Below, piece by piece: positions 36,384 through 45,893 of a stretch of 64,000 nucleotides of DNA. The position numbers were made by a program, and so were the translations under genes. The notes below the pieces were generated by a model, which had not been told where the DNA came from, did no database searches, and saw only the letters and a list, made by a program, of their open reading frames with translations. How positions within the stretch are numbered: position 1 is the stretch's first letter; every line of letters begins with the position of its first letter. Source of the stretch: JAGVSR01 sp963786675 (GTDB taxonomy: Bacteria > Pseudomonadota > Alphaproteobacteria > Rhizobiales > Hyphomicrobiaceae); the NCBI GenBank assembly GCA_963786675.1, contig CAWAZY010000006.1, forward strand, positions 1 through 64,000. Reading direction: 5' to 3'.

Positions 36384-36821
36384 ATGACACGTATGACTAT
36401 GTTGTCGAACCCATTGCTCCTGGGGTTTGAAGAGATCGAAAGGCTGATCGAGCGCACCGGCAAGAATGCCGCAGGTGGCTTTCCGCCTTACAATATCGAG
36501 CGCATCGCGGCTTGCGACACTGGGCCGGAGATCTTGCGCATTACCTTGGCTGTAGCCGGTTTCACCCGGGACGATCTGGATGTGACACTGGAAGACAAAC
36601 AGCTCACGGTTCGCGGTAAAATTCAGGACGATACGGAGCGCGCGTACCTCTACCGGGGAATCGCCGCCCGCCAGTTCAGCAAGACCTTTCTTCTTGCTGA
36701 CGGCATCGAAGTCCAAGCCGCGGACTTGTCGAACGGGATGTTGTCGATCGATCTCGTGCGGCATGAGCCCGAACGGGTGATCCGGCAGATCGCGATCGGC
36801 CTGGAGAAAAAGGACCGGTAG
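36384..36821 (+). CDS. Small heat-shock protein Hsp20/IbpA-like
   Basis: 145 residues. The alpha-crystallin domain (about 35-128) has FPPYNIERIAACDTGPEILRITLAVAGFTRDDLDVTLEDKQLTVRGK and ends GMLSIDLVRHEPE, with a short tail. Such proteins hold unfolding proteins in the cytoplasm without ATP. A clean sigma-32 promoter lies upstream. It is followed 125 bp later by the DUF1150 gene, a pairing often seen in alphaproteobacteria. Confidence 0.95.
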   Translation: MTRMTMLSNPLLLGFEEIERLIERTGKNAAGGFPPYNIERIAACDTGPEILRITLAVAGFTRDDLDVTLEDKQLTVRGKIQDDTERAYLYRGIAARQFSKTFLLADGIEVQAADLSNGMLSIDLVRHEPERVIRQIAIGLEKKDR

Positions 36822-36946
36822 GTGCCGGTCCGCTACAGCCAAAACCTCGGAATCAGTGGATCGTTAGCGGAATGGATCGTTGCCTCCAGAGTTGGCAGCG
36901 CCTGCACGTGACGTCCGGTCAGCTCTCCTCAAGGAGGATGTGCGTC

Positions 36947-37246
36947 ATGAACGGCAACACGAATACAAAGAAGGCGAAGGCGCGGGACTCCCGCTCCGGA
37001 TCGGCAGCCCCTGTCATGAGCGAGATCGAACTCGCGCGTCTGGGGGGCGGCGAAGTCGCCTACATCAAGGCACTCAGCATCGACGAAGCCCGTCAGCTTT
37101 TCCCGGCTGTCGAAGGTTTGCCCGCGGGGGTGCGTCTGTTCGCCCTGCATGCGGCGGATGGCACGCCGATCGCCTTGACGGACTCGCGGCAGGCCGCGCT
37201 CAGCCACGCCATTGACGGTGAATTGGCGGTGGCAAGCCTGCACTGA
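36947..37246 (+). CDS. DUF1150 family protein
   Basis: 99 residues. The DUF1150 core is ELARLGGGEVAYIKALSIDEARQLFP...PAGVRLFALHAADGTPIALTDSRQAALSHAID. ATG 36947 was chosen because AAGGAGG is nine bases upstream; the ATG at 36938 abuts that site and is too close. The role is unknown, but neighbouring small heat-shock genes suggest a link with the heat-shock or proteostasis response. It ends at a strong terminator. Confidence 0.85.
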   Translation: MNGNTNTKKAKARDSRSGSAAPVMSEIELARLGGGEVAYIKALSIDEARQLFPAVEGLPAGVRLFALHAADGTPIALTDSRQAALSHAIDGELAVASLH

Positions 37247-37322
37247 CGGTGCGGCGCGACGCGGCACGGTGATGCCCGCAGACTTTACGGCATCGATACC
37301 AAGCGGCGAACGCAACACACAT

Positions 37323-37357
37323 AAACGGCTCCGGCAGCAACTGCCGGAGCCGTTTTT
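37323..37357. terminator. Strong bidirectional terminator
   Basis: AAACGGCTCCGGCAG (37323-37337) and CTGCCGGAGCCGTTT (37341-37355) form a perfect 15-bp stem with a CAA loop and flanking T/A runs. It separates DUF1150 (rightward) from the leftward NDUFA9-type gene. Confidence 0.93.
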
Positions 37358-37401
37358 CTTTGCGGGCAAGTCCGGGCCCGATGCGCACCGCGACGCCGGC
37401 C

Positions 37402-38397
37402 TCAGCCTCGATAAAGTGCGTACTGACCCTTGGGTTTGAAACGCACGAGATAGTCGGGAACCACCGCGGCGACCGAATGGGGATTTGGGAACCCCAGGCC
37501 GGCCAGCGTCCGGCCGTCGGCAATGGCTTTGGCGCTCACGACGTTGTCGCGTTCCAGGAGCCGGATCTGGTCGAGCGTCACCGGGCGCAAACTGTTGGGA
37601 AGCAGCGCGGTCGCCAGGGCTTGGAGTTTCGCGAGCCAGAACGGCAGCCGGAGAAACCAACGCGGGCGTTCGGCGTAGGTCATCGTCCGCTGCAGGAGGT
37701 CACGGAAGGTCAGCACTTCTGGCCCGCCGAGTTCATAGACGGTGCCGGGCTTGGCCTTGCCATCGACGGCGGCCTTGATCGCTCCCGCGACATCGCCCAC
37801 GAACACCGGCTGGAATTTGGTCTTGCCGCCGCCGATCAGTGGCAGGAACGGCGAAATGCGCGCCATGGCCGCGAAGCGGTTGAAGAAGTCATCCTCGGGG
37901 CCAAACACGATGGAGGGCCGCAGGATAATGGCGTCTGGAAACTCTTCCAGCACCGCCTTCTCGCCGGCGGCCTTCGACCGGGCGTACTTCGACTTCGACT
38001 GGGCATCGGCGCCGATGGCCGACACGTGAATGAGGCAGCGGACGCCTGCCTCCCGCGCCGCCTTGGCGATGGCGCGCGCACCCTCCGCATGGACCGCATC
38101 GAAGGTCTGCCGGCCGGTCGGCGCCAGCACGCCCACGGCGTTGATGACGACATCCGCGCCCTTGACCGCCTCGGCGACCGACGCCGGGTAGCGCAGGTTG
38201 GCCTGCACGGCGTGGATCTGGCCCACAACTCCCATGGGTTGCAGATGGCCCGCGAGATCCGGCCGGCGGCACGCGGCACGGACACGCCATCCGTCCCGTG
38301 CCAGGGCCCGGACGGTATGACGGCCGACAAATCCAGATCCGCCGAAGACCGTGACGAGGCCGGACGGGCTCAGTTCGGAAACGGTGACCATATCCAA
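37402..38397 (-). CDS. NDUFA9-type NAD(P)-binding oxidoreductase
   Basis: 331 residues of the SDR-like complex I subunit NDUFA9 family. The Rossmann motif is LVTVFGGSGFVGRHTV, followed by LIHVSAIGADAQSKSKYARSKAAGE (catalytic-site equivalent) and VFGPEDDFFNRFAAM. Bacterial members are usually linked to ubiquinone metabolism or complex I stability rather than being core subunits. It is monocistronic here, with tRNA-Leu just beyond on the opposite strand. Confidence 0.9.
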   Translation of the reverse strand: MDMVTVSELSPSGLVTVFGGSGFVGRHTVRALARDGWRVRAACRRPDLAGHLQPMGVVGQIHAVQANLRYPASVAEAVKGADVVINAVGVLAPTGRQTFDAVHAEGARAIAKAAREAGVRCLIHVSAIGADAQSKSKYARSKAAGEKAVLEEFPDAIILRPSIVFGPEDDFFNRFAAMARISPFLPLIGGGKTKFQPVFVGDVAGAIKAAVDGKAKPGTVYELGGPEVLTFRDLLQRTMTYAERPRWFLRLPFWLAKLQALATALLPNSLRPVTLDQIRLLERDNVVSAKAIADGRTLAGLGFPNPHSVAAVVPDYLVRFKPKGQYALYRG

Positions 38398-38527
38398 TGA
38401 CCCTCAAGTAGGCGTGGCGCGGCACGATCCCGCACGGGCGCGGCCGTGAAGGCTTGTGTAGTGGGCGCACGCGCAATTGACAACGTGACCGGCTGCCACT
38501 AACTCATGGCCCTCGCGCCGGTCTTTA

Positions 38528-38613
<86 letters not shown>

Positions 38614-38744
38614 AACCACGCAATGTTTGCGGGTCACTCGGCGGGTCGTTCGCACCCTGGAACCGGGCAATCTCACCGGGCCCCGCCCGGTCGCCACGTC
38701 ACGGGGGCTCCGAATAAGCCAAACGGCCCCGTACAGGATCGTTC

Positions 38745-39365
38745 ATGACCGCGCCCGTCATCAAGCTTCACAAAGGCGATCTGCCCGCCAACCTCGGCTT
38801 CGGTTCGAGTGTCGCCATCGACACCGAAACCATGGGCCTCAACCCGCACCGGGACCGGCTTTGCGTCGTGCAGCTGTCCGCCGGTGATGGCACCGCTCAT
38901 TTGGTCCAGATCAGCAAGGACAATCCGGTCGCACCGCGGCTTGCGGCGCTGCTCACCGACCCGAAAGTCCTCAAGATCTTTCATTTTGCCCGCTTCGATT
39001 TGGCTGTGCTGCACAAGTACCTCGGCGTCGTGACGGCGCCGGTCTACTGCACCAAGATCGCGTCCAAACTGGCCCGCACCTACACCGACCGCCACGGACT
39101 GAAGGATCTCGCCGCCGAAGTGCTGGGCGTGGAACTCTCCAAGCAGCAACAGAGCTCGGACTGGGGCGCGGCCGAACTGACGCAGCAGCAGATTGCCTAT
39201 GCCGCCTCCGACGTCCTGCATTTGCACGCCATCAAGGACCGCCTGGACGCCATGCTGGCCCGCGAAGGACGCCAGGGCCATGCGGACGCCGCCTTCAAGT
39301 TCCTGCCCGTTCGCGCCGCGCTCGATCTGGATGGTTTTCCCGACGACGACATCTTCGCGCACTGA
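38745..39365 (+). CDS. rnd: Ribonuclease D (short form, 3'-5' exonuclease)
   Basis: 206 residues with the DEDDy exonuclease set: AIDTETMGL (D, E), FHFARFDLAVL (D), and YAASDV (Tyr and Asp of the last motif). It lacks the C-terminal HRDC domains of the long E. coli RNase D, as is normal for short alphaproteobacterial forms. It removes 3' extensions of tRNA precursors and other RNAs. It leads the RNase D–lptC/lptA–lptB–rpoN–ptsN block. Confidence 0.93.
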   Translation: MTAPVIKLHKGDLPANLGFGSSVAIDTETMGLNPHRDRLCVVQLSAGDGTAHLVQISKDNPVAPRLAALLTDPKVLKIFHFARFDLAVLHKYLGVVTAPVYCTKIASKLARTYTDRHGLKDLAAEVLGVELSKQQQSSDWGAAELTQQQIAYAASDVLHLHAIKDRLDAMLAREGRQGHADAAFKFLPVRAALDLDGFPDDDIFAH

Positions 39366-39587
39366 GAACCCGGCACGGGCCTTGGCGAAACAGTGCCCGC
39401 ACCCGAGCGCACCATCTCAAATCGTTGGTATCGCTAGCTGAACCGCGGGCCACTCCGGGCCCTGACGACGCAATATCACCCCAATTTATGCCCACTGTGC
39501 CCCCGTCTCAGGCTGCGCAGACATCCCCCTTCGCCGGTGCGATACGCTATAAGCTCGGACCTCAACACTGAGCCGGATCCCGAACCG

Positions 39588-41573
39588 ATGGTTTCGATCA
39601 CCGATTCCAATAGAGGCAGTGCCGGATCGCGCGCCGCGCGTGACGGTCTGGTGGTTGCTGTCGACCGGGCAGACGGATTCCGCAAGGCGCGCCGGCACAC
39701 CCAATTGGTCAAGACCCTGCGTCTGGCGCTGCCCCTCAGTGGCGCCGCGCTCAGTGTCTATTTCGTCGCCACCCTTCTGCATGAGACCGGCCTGACGACC
39801 CGGCTTCCCAGTATGCCGATGCCGCGCATCACCGCTCAGGATCTCACCATGCAGAACCCGAGTTACGAAGGCACGACCAACGAAGGCGGCACCTACCGCG
39901 TGACTGCGGCCCGCGCGCGGCAAGACTTTTCCAACACCAACATCATCGAACTGGAAGAGATCTCTGGCAATCTCATCGACCAGAAGAAATCACAGACACG
40001 ACTGACCGCCACGCGCGGCACCTTCGACCACAAGAAAAGCATTCTCGAATTGAAGGACAAGATCGCCATCGTCTCCGATGACGGCATGACCGCCGATCTG
40101 ACGAGCGCCACGGTCAAAACCCGCGAAGGCCTGATCACCAGCACCGAACCGGTCCAGGTTGGATTTCCTGCCGGCACGGTCCAGTCGCAGAAATTGACGA
40201 TCCGCCAGAAGACCAAACAGGTCGCCTTCATCGATCAGGTCGTCGCGAAACTGAGGCCGGCAGCTCGCGACACTGCATCGGCCGCCGCCTCCGCGGCTCC
40301 ACAATCGGCAGCCCCTCTCTTTTCCGCTTCCGATGCGCCGGTCGATATCACCGCGGCACGGCTCGACATTGATGACAGCAAAAAGATCGCGGTCTTCGGC
40401 GGCAACGTGGTCGCCAGTCAGGCCGACGCGCAGCTTCAGTCCGCCAAACTCATCGTCACCTACGAGAATGACGCGGCACCCGGCGCGTCGGCGCAACCGG
40501 CAGCAGGCAACCCGGCGGCGGCGTCCGGCAAGGTCAAACGGATCGACACCAACGGCCCCTTCGTGATGGTTCGCGGCGCCACCGACCGCGTGACGGGCAA
40601 CACGGCAACGTTCGACTTGCCGTCCGAAACGGCTCTGCTCGATGGCAGCGTCGTGATTACCTCCATGCCCGACCGTCGCGTGACCGCCGATCGCGCGGAA
40701 CTCAATCAACGGGCCGACACCGCTCTCCTGACGGGAACCGTGGTGGTTGAGAACGGCGCGACTGTCCTCAAAGGCCGTCGTCTTGCCATCGATCGTGCCA
40801 AAGGCCGGACATCACTGACGGCGCCGCCGATGGCCGGAAGCGGGCCAGGCCGGATCGCAGCACATTTCGTCCAGAATGGCGCCAAGCCCGGCGCTGCCAA
40901 GAAGCCGGCGAAACCCGCCGCATCCGGCACCTCGGGCGGCATCGCGAATTTCAAGACGGATCCCGACGCGCCGCTTGATGTGGATGCCGATAGCCTCGAT
41001 GTGGACGATGCGCAGAAGGTGGCCGTATTCCGCGGGGATGTTGTGGCCCGCCAGGGCGAGGTCACCATCAGCGCCCCCGAACTGCACGCACATTACACCG
41101 GCTCGGCCAATCTCGCCGATACGACAGACACGGCGCCGGCCGCCGCGCAAAAGTCGCCGACCGAACTGACCCGCATTGAGGCCCGGCCGAGCGTGAAGGT
41201 CACCACGGCTGACAACCGCAAGGTGACGGGCGATTGGGCGGTGTATGATGCAAAAGCCAACACGGTTGTCGTGGGCGGCAATGTGGAGCTGTCCCAGGAT
41301 AGTTCAGTTGTCCGCGGCAGCCGGCTGGTCATCGACATGGCCACCGGCCAGAGCACCATCGATACCGCCCCGTCCAAGACCACCGCCAAGCCAGCCGGTG
41401 GCGGGTGGGTCACCGAGGCAGATGGCCGCAAAAAAGAGGTCTCGTCTGGCGGCCGTCCCAGTGCCATTTTCTTCCCCAATGAGCTGCGTAACAGCCAGTC
41501 CGGCGGGGCCAAGACAAAGAAGGGCAGCGACGCCGATGGCTGGAGTGCGAGAACCGCGCCCGATGCGGAATGA
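39588..41573 (+). CDS. Fused LptC–LptA–LptA lipopolysaccharide export protein
   Basis: A 661-residue protein. Residues 1-43 are cytoplasmic and a TM segment is near 44-64. Residues 83-223 form an LptC domain (PRITAQDLTMQNPSYEGTTNEGG...). An Ala/Pro linker (224-249) leads to a first OstA/LptA module (250-413: DAPVDITAARLDIDDSKKIAVFGGNVVA). A second linker (432-455) leads to a second OstA module (460-593: DAPLDVDADSLDVDDAQKVAVFRGDVVA). LptC and LptA normally are separate 200-residue proteins that form the periplasmic bridge moving lipopolysaccharide from LptBFG to LptD. Here one chain would supply the anchor and at least two bridge units. No frameshift is needed. lptB follows 69 bp later. Confidence 0.85.
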   Translation: MVSITDSNRGSAGSRAARDGLVVAVDRADGFRKARRHTQLVKTLRLALPLSGAALSVYFVATLLHETGLTTRLPSMPMPRITAQDLTMQNPSYEGTTNEGGTYRVTAARARQDFSNTNIIELEEISGNLIDQKKSQTRLTATRGTFDHKKSILELKDKIAIVSDDGMTADLTSATVKTREGLITSTEPVQVGFPAGTVQSQKLTIRQKTKQVAFIDQVVAKLRPAARDTASAAASAAPQSAAPLFSASDAPVDITAARLDIDDSKKIAVFGGNVVASQADAQLQSAKLIVTYENDAAPGASAQPAAGNPAAASGKVKRIDTNGPFVMVRGATDRVTGNTATFDLPSETALLDGSVVITSMPDRRVTADRAELNQRADTALLTGTVVVENGATVLKGRRLAIDRAKGRTSLTAPPMAGSGPGRIAAHFVQNGAKPGAAKKPAKPAASGTSGGIANFKTDPDAPLDVDADSLDVDDAQKVAVFRGDVVARQGEVTISAPELHAHYTGSANLADTTDTAPAAAQKSPTELTRIEARPSVKVTTADNRKVTGDWAVYDAKANTVVVGGNVELSQDSSVVRGSRLVIDMATGQSTIDTAPSKTTAKPAGGGWVTEADGRKKEVSSGGRPSAIFFPNELRNSQSGGAKTKKGSDADGWSARTAPDAE

Positions 41574-41642
41574 CGACAGAACGCACCGACCGAAACTGCC
41601 GATCAATCCGATTGTCCGCCTAACACCTGCAGGAACTCCCGC

Positions 41643-42515
41643 TTGAAGCTCCCGTCACTCACCAGTTTGATGAGACCCCCGGCGGGCCGTGCGAATGGGA
41701 ACGGCCAAGTTCCGTTCTCCGATGCCACCGGCTACGACTACGGCCGCGCCAGCGACGTCGAGACCGTCGATCCCTCGATCGGCGGCGAAGGCTGGCTGAC
41801 CGTGGTGGAGGTCCAGAAGAGCTACCGCAAACGCCGCGTCGTCAAGGGCGTCAGCCTTGCGGTTGGACGCGGCGAGTCCGTGGGGCTTCTTGGTCCCAAT
41901 GGCGCCGGCAAAACCACCGTCTTTTACATGATCACCGGGCTTGTGCCCGCCGACCACGGCCGCATCACGATTGACGGACGCGACGTGACCCGCCTGCCCA
42001 TGTACCGCCGTGCGCGGCTCGGCATCGGCTATCTGCCCCAGGAAGCGTCGATCTTTCGCGGCCTGTCGGTGGAAGAAAACATCATGGCCGTCCTGGAGCT
42101 CGTCGAGCCCGATAAACGCAAGCGCAAGGAACAGCTCGACAACCTGCTGGAGGAATTCCGCATCACACGGCTGCGCAAGTCGCCCTCCATCGCGCTTTCG
42201 GGCGGCGAACGGCGGCGCTGCGAAATCGCCCGGGCCCTGGCGTCGCGGCCGTCATTCATCCTGCTGGACGAGCCCTTTGCGGGTATCGACCCCATCGCCG
42301 TCGGCGACATTCAGGAACTTGTGCGGCACCTGACGGACCGGGGCATCGGCGTTCTGATCACGGATCACAATGTCCGCGAGACTCTTAGCCTTATCGACCG
42401 GGCGTACATCATCTATGATGGTCAAGTTCTGACACATGGTAAGCCTGCGGAAATCATAGCCAATGAAGACGTCCGTAAGGTCTACCTGGGGGATATGTTC
42501 GTTAACGGGCGTTGA
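41643..42515 (+). CDS. lptB: LptB, ATPase of the lipopolysaccharide export transporter
   Basis: About 290 residues of an ABC ATPase: Walker A GPNGAGKT, Q-loop LPQEA, signature LSGGE, Walker B ILLDEPF and switch His in LITDHNV. LptB drives LPS extraction with LptF/G, which are not in the window. TTG 41643 follows AGGAA; the protein then has about 50 residues before the usual start of the ATPase fold (LTVVEVQKSY), longer than most LptB proteins. A start at ATG 41670 would shorten this by nine. Confidence 0.93.
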   Translation: MKLPSLTSLMRPPAGRANGNGQVPFSDATGYDYGRASDVETVDPSIGGEGWLTVVEVQKSYRKRRVVKGVSLAVGRGESVGLLGPNGAGKTTVFYMITGLVPADHGRITIDGRDVTRLPMYRRARLGIGYLPQEASIFRGLSVEENIMAVLELVEPDKRKRKEQLDNLLEEFRITRLRKSPSIALSGGERRRCEIARALASRPSFILLDEPFAGIDPIAVGDIQELVRHLTDRGIGVLITDHNVRETLSLIDRAYIIYDGQVLTHGKPAEIIANEDVRKVYLGDMFVNGR

Positions 42516-42560
42516 GTATAGATCGCCACTGAAGACCCCAAGGATGGGTAGCGTTTGACG

Positions 42561-44126
42561 ATGGCGATTTCGGCGAAATTGGAGCTCAGACAGGGCCAGC
42601 AGCTGGTGATGACACCCCAGCTGCAGCAGGCTATCCGGCTGCTTCAATTCTCCAACCTCGAACTCAGCCAATTCGTCGAAACCGAGCTGGAGCGCAATCC
42701 GCTCCTGGAGATCGAAGATCCGCCCGGCGAGGTCGCCGGCAGCGAGCCGTCTCCCGCCGTCCAGGAGCATGAGGCGAATGAGGCGGCAGACGGATCATCC
42801 GCGTCTGACGGCACCGCTGACGACGACTGGCTCGACCTCGATAAGCCGACCGCATCGGACGCAGCGGATTCCTTCGATACCGAATACGAGAACGTCTACC
42901 CCGACGCCGCGCCCGCCGACATGGGTCCGGATCTGGCGGGCACGAATTGGACTCAGGTGAAACAGCGCGGCTCGTCTTTCGACGACGAGGACAGCAACCT
43001 CGAGGCCTATGCGACGAGCGACATCTCGCTGCGCGAGCACTTGGCCGAACAGATGCATCTGGCATTGAGAGAACCGGGCGAGCGGCTTATCGCGCACTAC
43101 TTGGTCGATACCGTCGACGAGGCCGGGTACCTGCATGCCGACCTTGCGGATCTCGCGCAGAAGCTCTCCGCGCCGGAAGGCATGATCGAGCGCGTTCTGG
43201 GCGTGCTACAGACGTTTGATCCGCCTGGTGTCTTTGCGCGCTCGCTTGCTGAATGCCTTGCCCTGCAGCTGAAAGACCAGAACCGGTACGATCCACAGAT
43301 CGCGCTGCTGCTTGAGAACCTGTCGCTTCTCGCCAGCCACAACCTGCCGGCCTTGCGCAAAGTTGTCGGTGTCGACAGCGACGAACTCGCGGACATGATT
43401 GCCGAGATCAAGCGTCTCAATCCCAAGCCAGGCCTCAAATTCGGGTCCGTGCAGCTTCAGCCCGTCGTTCCAGACATCCTGGTCAGGGCTGGCAGTGACG
43501 GCAGCTGGCTTATCGAACTCAACAGCGACACGCTCCCCCGCGTGCTGGTCAATCGGGTTTACTATTCGAAGGTCTCCAAGACCGCGCGCAACGAGAAGGA
43601 CAAGGGCTACCTGCTTGAATGCCTGCAGACGGCCAACTGGCTGGTGAAGAGCCTCGATCAGCGCGCGCGGACGATCCTCCGGGTCGCCGAAGAGATCGTG
43701 CGCCAGCAGGACGCCTTCTTTACGCATGGCGTTCAGTACCTGCGGCCGATGAACCTGAAGACGGTCGCCGACGCGATCTCGATGCACGAATCGACGGTCT
43801 CCCGCGTGACCTCGAACAAGTACATCGCGACGCCGCGGGGTATCCTGGAACTGAAGTACTTCTTCACGTCCGCTATCGCGGCCTCGAATGGCGACTGCGA
43901 AGCGCACTCCTCCGAATCCGTCCGGCACCGCATCAAGCAGCTGATCGACAGCGAGCCGCCGGGCGCCATTCTGTCCGACGACATGATCGTCGATAAGCTC
44001 AAGAGTGATGGCGTGGACATCGCCCGGCGCACGGTGGCCAAGTACCGCGAAGCCATGCGAATTCCGTCATCGGTTCAGCGGCGCCGGGAAAAACGGCTGC
44101 TGGAGCGCTCCGACCGGGCCGTTTAA
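42561..44126 (+). CDS. rpoN: RNA polymerase sigma-54 factor
   Basis: About 521 residues. Region I is MAISAKLELRQGQQLVMTPQLQQAIRLLQFSNLEL. A long acidic region II of about 100 residues follows, then the core-binding domain. The C-terminal helix-turn-helix and the RpoN box ARRTVAKYRE end the protein. Sigma-54 directs transcription of nitrogen and other genes with -24/-12 promoters under activator control. ATG 42561 is taken; a TTG at 42555 is an alternative. It sits between lptB and ptsN. Confidence 0.96.
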   Translation: MAISAKLELRQGQQLVMTPQLQQAIRLLQFSNLELSQFVETELERNPLLEIEDPPGEVAGSEPSPAVQEHEANEAADGSSASDGTADDDWLDLDKPTASDAADSFDTEYENVYPDAAPADMGPDLAGTNWTQVKQRGSSFDDEDSNLEAYATSDISLREHLAEQMHLALREPGERLIAHYLVDTVDEAGYLHADLADLAQKLSAPEGMIERVLGVLQTFDPPGVFARSLAECLALQLKDQNRYDPQIALLLENLSLLASHNLPALRKVVGVDSDELADMIAEIKRLNPKPGLKFGSVQLQPVVPDILVRAGSDGSWLIELNSDTLPRVLVNRVYYSKVSKTARNEKDKGYLLECLQTANWLVKSLDQRARTILRVAEEIVRQQDAFFTHGVQYLRPMNLKTVADAISMHESTVSRVTSNKYIATPRGILELKYFFTSAIAASNGDCEAHSSESVRHRIKQLIDSEPPGAILSDDMIVDKLKSDGVDIARRTVAKYREAMRIPSSVQRRREKRLLERSDRAV

Positions 44127-44634
44127 CGGGTCTGAACAGCCGCGCCGAAGCGTCACGGACCGTTGGGAATTTTGCGCCGCAACAAGTTGTAGGCTCCCAC
44201 AAGCATTTGACAGATGCGGCGACACACACTAGCTTTTCTTTCCTTGGGTCAGGCGGCGGGCGTTCGCTCAACCCATTGGAATTGCTGCTTTACGCGCGAT
44301 CCTGGCGGGGTACGGGGTCTGCAGGGAGTGGGTAGCGTCGAATATCGCCAGATGTCACAAGCGGTCGTGTGCGCACCAGTCCGGCTGGCCGCAGCGTATG
44401 TTGTTTACGCAAGTGCGGCGAAAGGCGAAGCGTATCGGGCCCGACAAGCTGTATAGACCCGCCATCACAAATGGCGTGTCTAGAATGGCCCTATTGTTTG
44501 GGCATGAGAATTGCGACGGGCCGTTGGCAGCAGGCAGGCTGCCAGTTGAGCGATTGTTGGCGAGAGATCAGGGCGGGCACGGGCGCCGGATATCATCCGG
44601 CTAGAGGCGACCTCCACCCCTTGGAAAGAGCACC
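44127..44634. other. Gene-free stretch where hpf is usually found
   Basis: 508 bases between rpoN and ptsN. Related genomes normally have the ribosome hibernation factor gene hpf/raiA here. I see no open frame with Hpf-like sequence, intact or broken. A modest hairpin (TAGAC-CC-GCCAT/ATGGC-GT-GTCTA, 44454-44482) and the ptsN promoter are the only visible structure. Confidence 0.6.
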
Positions 44635-45099
44635 ATGGATCTTGCAGAAATTTTGGCACCCGATGCCGTGATTGCCTCCCTGGACGTCACCTGCAAAAAG
44701 CAGGCACTACAGGAACTTGCGCAGCGCGCGTCCGAAATCGTGGACATCGAACAGCGCGATATCTTCGATGCACTGCTGCAGCGTGAACGGCTGGGTTCCA
44801 CCGGCCTGGGACGCGGCATCGCCATCCCGCATGTTAAATTCAAGGGTCTGACAGGGATCGTCTGCCTGTTCGCCCGCCTCAGCCAGCCCATCCCCTTCGA
44901 TAGCCAGGACGGGGAGGATGTCGATCTGGTCTTCCTGCTGCTCGCGCCCGAACACGCCAGCGGCGATCACCTGAAGGCGCTCGCCCGCATTTCGCGGCTG
45001 GTGCGGGAACCGGCGACCCTGGAAGCATTGCGCGGCGCCAAGGATTCCGACGCATTGCGCAGCATCCTGTCGTCACCGGCGGCTTCGCACGCGGCCTAG
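44635..45099 (+). CDS. ptsN: PTS EIIA-Ntr nitrogen regulatory protein
   Basis: 154 residues. The phosphorylation site is the His in GLGRGIAIPHVKF. The fold runs MDLAEILAPDAVIASLDVTCKKQALQELAQRA to REPATLEALRGAKDSDALRSIL. EIIA-Ntr is phosphorylated by the PTS-Ntr chain and affects potassium transport and nitrogen/carbon regulation. Linkage with rpoN is classic. Its end overlaps the end of uppP by 4 bp on the opposite strand. Confidence 0.95.
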   Translation: MDLAEILAPDAVIASLDVTCKKQALQELAQRASEIVDIEQRDIFDALLQRERLGSTGLGRGIAIPHVKFKGLTGIVCLFARLSQPIPFDSQDGEDVDLVFLLLAPEHASGDHLKALARISRLVREPATLEALRGAKDSDALRSILSSPAASHAA

Positions 45100-45893
45100 G
45101 CGCCCATCAGCAGCGCCGCCATTCCCAGAGTGCCGACCACGATGCGCCACCATCCAAACAGCGCGTAGCCGTGGCGGCTGACGAAATCCAACAGTACCTT
45201 GACCACGAACAGACCCGAGACGAACGCGGTGACGAAGCCGATGGAAATCGCCGTGGTGTCAGCCCCATCCAGCACTGACCAATTCTTGTACAGGTCGTAG
45301 GCGAAGGCGCCTGCCATGGTCGGCATGGCAAGAAAGAAACTGAACTCCGCCGCAGCGCGTTTTTCAGCACCAAGCAACAGTGCCCCGACGATGGTTGCCC
45401 CCGATCGCGAGACGCCCGGGATCATCGCCAACGTCTGAAAAAGCCCGATTTTCAAGGCTAGAGCGGGCGGAAAGTCCATGACATCCTTGTAGACGGGCTG
45501 CAGCGGCAGGCGATCAACGGCCAGCAAGATAAAGCCGCCCAGGATCAGCATCACGCAGATGAGCATCGGCGTTTCGAACAGCACAGTCTTGATGAACCCG
45601 TGCAACGCGACGCCGACAACGGCAGCCGGCAGAAAGGCCAACAGAATGGCGCCAACGAACCGCCGCGAGTTGGCATCGCGCGGGAGTGAAATCGTCAGGC
45701 TCCAAAGCCGGCCGAAATAGACGGCAAGGATCGCCAAGACGGCACCGAGCTGGATCAGCACCTCAAACGTGCGGCCGGGCGAATGAGCGCCAAGGAAATG
45801 GCCTGCGAGCAGAATGTGTCCGGTGGATGACACGGGAATGAACTCGGTCAGACCCTCGATGAAGCCGAGGAGCACCGCATGCCAAGTTTGCAT
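45096..45893 (-). CDS. uppP: Undecaprenyl-diphosphatase (UppP/BacA)
   Basis: 265 residues, eight hydrophobic segments. The motif GFIEGLTEFIPVSSTGHILL at residues 11-30 and PGVSRSGATI near 160 are the signature catalytic regions. It recycles the lipid carrier for peptidoglycan and other polymers and gives bacitracin resistance. It is convergent with ptsN with a 4-bp overlap at the stop codons. Confidence 0.96.
   Translation of the reverse strand: MQTWHAVLLGFIEGLTEFIPVSSTGHILLAGHFLGAHSPGRTFEVLIQLGAVLAILAVYFGRLWSLTISLPRDANSRRFVGAILLAFLPAAVVGVALHGFIKTVLFETPMLICVMLILGGFILLAVDRLPLQPVYKDVMDFPPALALKIGLFQTLAMIPGVSRSGATIVGALLLGAEKRAAAEFSFFLAMPTMAGAFAYDLYKNWSVLDGADTTAISIGFVTAFVSGLFVVKVLLDFVSRHGYALFGWWRIVVGTLGMAALLMGA

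Noticed and set aside
35268..36842. A 524-codon open frame on the minus strand opposite obgE and hsp20
   Set aside because: It covers two well-identified genes on the plus strand and gives no recognisable protein; its continuation is a codon-bias effect.
44454..44482. Rho-independent terminator downstream of rpoN
   Set aside because: The hairpin has a 2x2 internal loop and no T run after it.
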